Origin: Spirochaetales bacterium
GTDB taxonomy: Bacteria; Spirochaetota; Spirochaetia; Sphaerochaetales; Sphaerochaetaceae
Reading direction: 5' to 3'
Length of the DNA: 32,470 nt
Assembly: GCA_017478205.1 (NCBI GenBank)
Contig: JAFVDZ010000003.1
Location: 1-32,470, forward strand
Positions 29,507-32,470 of the stretch are shown in pieces. Position 1 is the stretch's first letter. Every line of letters begins with the position of its first letter. Both the position numbers and the translations under genes were made by a program. The notes under the pieces were generated by a model that worked only from the letters and a program-made list of their open reading frames with translations, had not been told where the DNA came from and did no database searches.

Positions 29507-29536
29507 TGTATATATCATGATATATACCGATATCAA
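29507..29536 (-). promoter_or_regulatory. vapBC promoter
   Basis: On the minus strand TTGATA (29536-29531) is followed after 18 nt by TATACA (29512-29507). The operator palindrome fills most of the spacer. Confidence 0.55.
29508..29527. promoter_or_regulatory. Perfect 20-bp palindromic operator of vapBC
   Basis: GTATATATCATGATATATAC is its own reverse complement over all 20 bases and lies 24 nt upstream of vapB. VapB/VapBC complexes are known to bind such palindromes to repress their own operon. Confidence 0.75.
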
Positions 29537-29593
29537 GAAAACCTTTCTACCAAAGTCAGGCTTAACACTCCAAGAAATAGGGTTGTAAGTTGG

Positions 29594-29636
29594 AAATAAA
29601 AAGATCACTTCTTGGATATTTCCTTGAAGTGACCTT
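29594..29636 (-). terminator. Intrinsic terminator of proS
   Basis: On the minus strand AAGGTCACTTC pairs with GAAGTGATCTT over 11 bp with one G-U (29626-29636 / 29601-29611), followed by TTTTATTT. Confidence 0.85.
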
Positions 29637-29671
29637 TCTTTTGATATCTGATTTATTAGGAAATTATTCTA

Positions 29672-31429
29672 TCATGCAAGCTCTTTTTCGACGATGTTGT
29701 CATCCATCTCTTTCTGGAGCTTTGCAATCTCTGCTTTGACTTCATCAGCGAGGTCGCTTACGAGATAACTAGTTGTCTCGCCAGTTGCTCTGATCTTTAC
29801 TTCGACCTTGCCTTCCTTGAGACTTCTGTTTCCAATTGTAAGTCTTACAGGGATACCGATGATGTCTGCATCAGCAAACTTGACACCTGCAGATTCCTTT
29901 CTGTCATCGAAGAGAACCTCGATACCTGCCTTAGTAAGGCTTTCATAGACCTCTTCACCAATAGCAGTGTCTTTTACGAGAGAAATGAGGTGTACTTGAT
30001 ATGGAGCAACAGAAATTGGTAGCTTGAGGCCTGCTTCGTCGTTATATTCCTCAGCAAGACATGCAAGCAAGCGTCCGATACCGATACCATAGCTTCCCAT
30101 GATAACTGGCTTTCTTGAGCCATCCTCTGCCTGATAGTAGCAGTTCATAGCTTCAGAGTATCTAGTTCCGAGCTGGAAGATATTACCGATTTCAACACCT
30201 CTGGAGCTGTTGAGTGGCTTTCCGCAGACAGAGCATGTATAACCCTGCTTAGCAGAAGCGATATCTGCAACAGATGCCTTGTAATCACGACCAAAGTTGG
30301 TGTTGAGGAAGTGGTATCCTGCTTCATTTGCACCAGCAACGAGGTTGTTGGACTTGGCAACAGAGTCGTCTACAACGCCAATGTAATCTCCATGAGCTCC
30401 GATGAGAGAACCAAAACCTGGAACGATACCGCAAGCTGTAATCTCTTCTTCGTGTGCAGGGCGGATTGCGTTTGCCTTGACTGCATTTGAAAGCTTTGAC
30501 TCTTCAACGTCCATATCGCCTCGGATGATTGCGACAATGAGCTTGTCAGTCTCCTCACCATTCTTATCGTTGATGAAGGTTCCAACCATGAAGACAGCCT
30601 TTGCTGTCTGTCTTGGTTCGATCTTCAAGAAGGCACATAGCTCTTCAATTGTCTTTGCTTCAGGAGTTGCAATCTTCTCGATCTTCTTCTCATCTTCTGG
30701 ATAGTAGTCCTTCTTGAAGGCAGCAACCTGTCTGTTTGCAGTGTAACCACACTCTGGACATGTGATGATTGTATCTTCTCCGATAGGGGAAAGGTACATG
30801 TATTCGTGAGAAACCTTGCCACCCATCATACCAGAGTCAGCACCTACAGCAACGCAAGGAAGTCCACATCTTGAGTAGATTCTGAAGTAGGCTTTGTAGT
30901 GAGCCTTATAGACCTTTTCGAGGCCTTCATAATCTTTATCGAATGAGTAGGAGTCCTTCATTGTGAATTCTCTTACTCTGATGAGACCTGCTCTTGGTCT
31001 TGGATCATCTCTCCACTTTGTCTGGAGCTGGTATACAAGAAGAGGAAGTCTCTTGTAGGAATCGATCTCACCTCTTGCGAGGTCTGTAACAGCCTCTTCG
31101 TGGGTCATAGCAAGGACCATATCTCTGCCAGCTCTATCCTGGAAACGGCTCATCTCCTTATCGATGGAGTAGTATCTTCCAGTTTCTTTCCAGATATCAG
31201 CTGTGTTGATGACAGGCATCTGGATTTCTTCTGCCCCAATTGCATTCATCTCTTCACGGATGATTGTGCTTATCTTCTGGGTTGCTCTGAAACCGAGAGG
31301 AAGCAGGGAGAAGATGCCTGCACCCATCTGTCTGATATATCCTGCCCTGAGAAGGTATTCATAACCTTTTGTATCGGCGCCATTAGGAGCCTCTCTGAGG
31401 GTCCTTGAAAACATTTGTGACATTCTCAT
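29672..31429 (-). CDS. proS: Prolyl-tRNA synthetase, bacterial type with insertion domain
   Basis: Charges tRNA-Pro with proline. The class II catalytic core shows motif 1 near GYEYLLRAGYIRQMGAGIF and LLPLGFRATQKI, motif 2 in YQLQTKWRDDPRPRAGLIRV then REFTMKDSYSF, and motif 3 in GSYGIGIGRLLACLAEEYND. Between motifs 2 and 3 lies the bacterial INS editing domain (about residues 215-400, with AVFMVGTFI and LIVAIIRGDMDVEESKL). A C-terminal anticodon-binding domain follows. Two CxxC pairs (CPECGY and CSVCGK) are present. I start at the ATG at 31429 (585 residues) with AAGGA 9 nt upstream; longer frames lack a site, and an ATG 6 nt later is possible. It follows the unknown gene to its right by 55 nt. 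Confidence 0.97.
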   Translation of the reverse strand: MRMSQMFSRTLREAPNGADTKGYEYLLRAGYIRQMGAGIFSLLPLGFRATQKISTIIREEMNAIGAEEIQMPVINTADIWKETGRYYSIDKEMSRFQDRAGRDMVLAMTHEEAVTDLARGEIDSYKRLPLLVYQLQTKWRDDPRPRAGLIRVREFTMKDSYSFDKDYEGLEKVYKAHYKAYFRIYSRCGLPCVAVGADSGMMGGKVSHEYMYLSPIGEDTIITCPECGYTANRQVAAFKKDYYPEDEKKIEKIATPEAKTIEELCAFLKIEPRQTAKAVFMVGTFINDKNGEETDKLIVAIIRGDMDVEESKLSNAVKANAIRPAHEEEITACGIVPGFGSLIGAHGDYIGVVDDSVAKSNNLVAGANEAGYHFLNTNFGRDYKASVADIASAKQGYTCSVCGKPLNSSRGVEIGNIFQLGTRYSEAMNCYYQAEDGSRKPVIMGSYGIGIGRLLACLAEEYNDEAGLKLPISVAPYQVHLISLVKDTAIGEEVYESLTKAGIEVLFDDRKESAGVKFADADIIGIPVRLTIGNRSLKEGKVEVKIRATGETTSYLVSDLADEVKAEIAKLQKEMDDNIVEKELA

Positions 31430-31484
31430 GATCTTAATTCCTTTTCGTACCCTTAATACCACTTTTATAGGGATTTAGCAACGC

Positions 31485-32018
31485 TCACTTCTTCTTTCGA
31501 GTTCGTTTTTTGGGAATATCAAGAAGGAGCTGTTCCTTTATATTTTCATTATCTTTTTCCATTCGCTTGAGAAGGTTTTCAGAAAAATCTTCTCTGGCTA
31601 TGTGCAAATAGTCTGTGTATGTCGAAGCGAATCGATAGACAAGGTAATAATCCTTGTCAGAAAGAAGGGAGAAAGCAAGAGTGAGGCAACCAAATTCCTC
31701 ATGGAAAAGCTTTGCTTCTTCCCTTAAAGGTTTTGAAAGATAATCATCCTGCCACCAGATCGCTAGAAGAATCTCTCCATTCCTGTCGTGAAGCAGCAGA
31801 TCTGGACTATATCTATCTATGCTATAGAAAATATCCACAATGCACCCTGAAATGAAGCTGTTCTCAAGATAGTTGGCAAGACGATGAGTGATCGCTATCT
31901 TGTTCTTTTTGTTTCCAAGCAGCGTCTTATCTCTCGTCGAAAGTATCCTCAGGGCACTCCTGAAGGCATCGAAGATTTCTATTTCCGATGATCTGGAAAT
32001 TCTTCTGTTCGTAGACAT
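31485..32018 (-). CDS. Unknown protein, possibly degenerate PD-(D/E)XK nuclease-like
   Basis: Not recognised with certainty. The 177-residue soluble protein begins with a basic stretch (MSTNRRISRSSEIEIF) and ends in KKRTRKKK. The middle reads HRLANYLENSF, YSPDLLLHDRNGEILLAIWW and LREEAKLFHEEFGCLTLAFS. The PDLLLHDRNGEIL spacing resembles the strand-turn-strand core of PD-(D/E)XK nucleases, but the usual E-x-K is replaced by A-I-W, so catalysis is doubtful. There is no ribosome site before the ATG. It probably shares a transcript with proS, which starts 55 nt downstream. Confidence 0.75.
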   Translation of the reverse strand: MSTNRRISRSSEIEIFDAFRSALRILSTRDKTLLGNKKNKIAITHRLANYLENSFISGCIVDIFYSIDRYSPDLLLHDRNGEILLAIWWQDDYLSKPLREEAKLFHEEFGCLTLAFSLLSDKDYYLVYRFASTYTDYLHIAREDFSENLLKRMEKDNENIKEQLLLDIPKKRTRKKK

Positions 32019-32087
32019 ATTTCAATTGTATATCATTTTTCCTTTGTTAAACGAAAATTTTGAAACTATATAAATTCGTACAATAAA

Positions 32088-32116
32088 TTGTAAATTAGTC
32101 TGTTTTTAAATATCAT
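32088..32116 (+). promoter_or_regulatory. Promoter of the second HAD gene
   Basis: TTGTAA (32088-32093) and TATCAT (32111-32116) are exactly 17 nt apart. Transcription would start near 32123, giving a leader of about 35 nt. Confidence 0.55.
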
Positions 32117-32157
32117 TAACCAATAATTGTCAGTTTTTAAAAAGTGGAGACAGTAGA

Positions 32158-32470
32158 GTGAACACCAAGTACCTATTCTATGATATAGATGGAACAATCT
32201 TTCCTTTTGGCCTCGATGCACCCCAAAGTGCCAAGGATGCCTTGAAGCAGGCACATGAAAATGGCCATAAACTATTTCTTTCAACGGGTCGCAGTCCGGC
32301 AGAGTTAGATCCTAGGCTCAATAGAATCCATTTCGATGGAGGAATCTATTGTGGTGGAGCAGTGGCCTATGTCGGAAACGAAGAGATATACTCTTCTGTT
32401 TTTACAAAAGAACAGGTGAAGGAAGTTATAGAGATAGGGACATCCCGTGGCTGGCAGATGCTCTTTCAGA
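32158..32470 (+). CDS. HAD-superfamily (Cof-type) phosphatase, 5' part, runs off the window
   Basis: Start codon GTG at 32158 with GGAGA 7 nt upstream (32146-32150). About 104 residues are visible and the frame stays open to the window end. Motif I is YLFYDIDGTIFPF and motif II is LFLSTGRS, both diagnostic of Cof-like sugar-phosphate phosphatases. The cap domain begins with GGIYCGGAVAYV. It is related to, but clearly different from, the HAD gene at 25241. The substrate is unknown. Confidence 0.9.
   Translation, partial: MNTKYLFYDIDGTIFPFGLDAPQSAKDALKQAHENGHKLFLSTGRSPAELDPRLNRIHFDGGIYCGGAVAYVGNEEIYSSVFTKEQVKEVIEIGTSRGWQMLFQ

Overview
The window looks like chromosome from an anaerobic, probably gut- or plant-biomass-associated bacterium of moderate-to-low GC. 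My best guess is a spirochaete (Sphaerochaeta/Treponema-like). The grounds are the gene families, short Sec/SPII lipoproteins with VSC lipoboxes, and strong AGGAGG-type ribosome sites. No rRNA or marker gene fixes the taxonomy, so this is inference. Apart from the AbiEii-like relic and its adjoining tandem repeat there is no sign of phage or plasmid DNA.

Layout. 1-92: 5' end of an Rpn-like nuclease/transposase gene. 392-2378: coaBC-coaX (coenzyme A synthesis). 2393-5262: two divergent paralogous GH28 polygalacturonases. 5263-8839: a regulated-looking leader and a large, internally repetitive lipoprotein gene broken by a one-base frameshift near 6246. 8934-9590: two-helix membrane protein. 9708-18214: the core pectin/uronate block, containing kdgA fused to a VOC domain, a GDSL acetylesterase, tRNA-Val, a SIMPL lipoprotein, an IclR regulator, uxaC, uxaA, a GH105 unsaturated-uronyl hydrolase and a purine nucleoside phosphorylase. 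18215-19084: gene-poor stretch with several hairpins, a 123-bp tandem repeat and a C-terminal relic of an AbiEii-like gene. 19085-22269: flavodoxin, GntR regulator, a small unknown gene behind an attenuator-like leader, and a ROK regulator. 22435-25216: htpG and an MscS channel. 25241-28013: HAD phosphatase, rlmE and adenosine deaminase. 28240-29484: ankyrin protein and a vapBC toxin-antitoxin pair. 29672-32018: proS and an unknown protein. 32158-32470: 5' end of another HAD phosphatase.

How it works together. The two GH28 enzymes, the acetylesterase and the GH105 enzyme all lack signal peptides. The cell therefore appears to import pectin or rhamnogalacturonan oligomers and finish degradation in the cytoplasm. 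Galacturonate then goes through UxaC, UxaA and KdgA; tagaturonate reductase (UxaB), KDG kinase and any transporter are not in the window. A 19-bp palindrome (consensus AATGRAAYRNYRTTTCAWT) lies in both divergent control regions of this block (10732-10750 and 16107-16125). It resembles KdgR-type IclR operators, and the IclR gene lies at the end of the uxaA-uxaC-iclR operon, so an autoregulated local regulon is the simplest reading. The GH28 pair has no such site.

The least explained items are the leader upstream of the small gene at 20830, the leader of the repetitive lipoprotein, the 123-bp tandem repeats bounded by TTTTGGCG/CGCCAAAA, and a perfect 15-bp inverted repeat upstream of rlmE.
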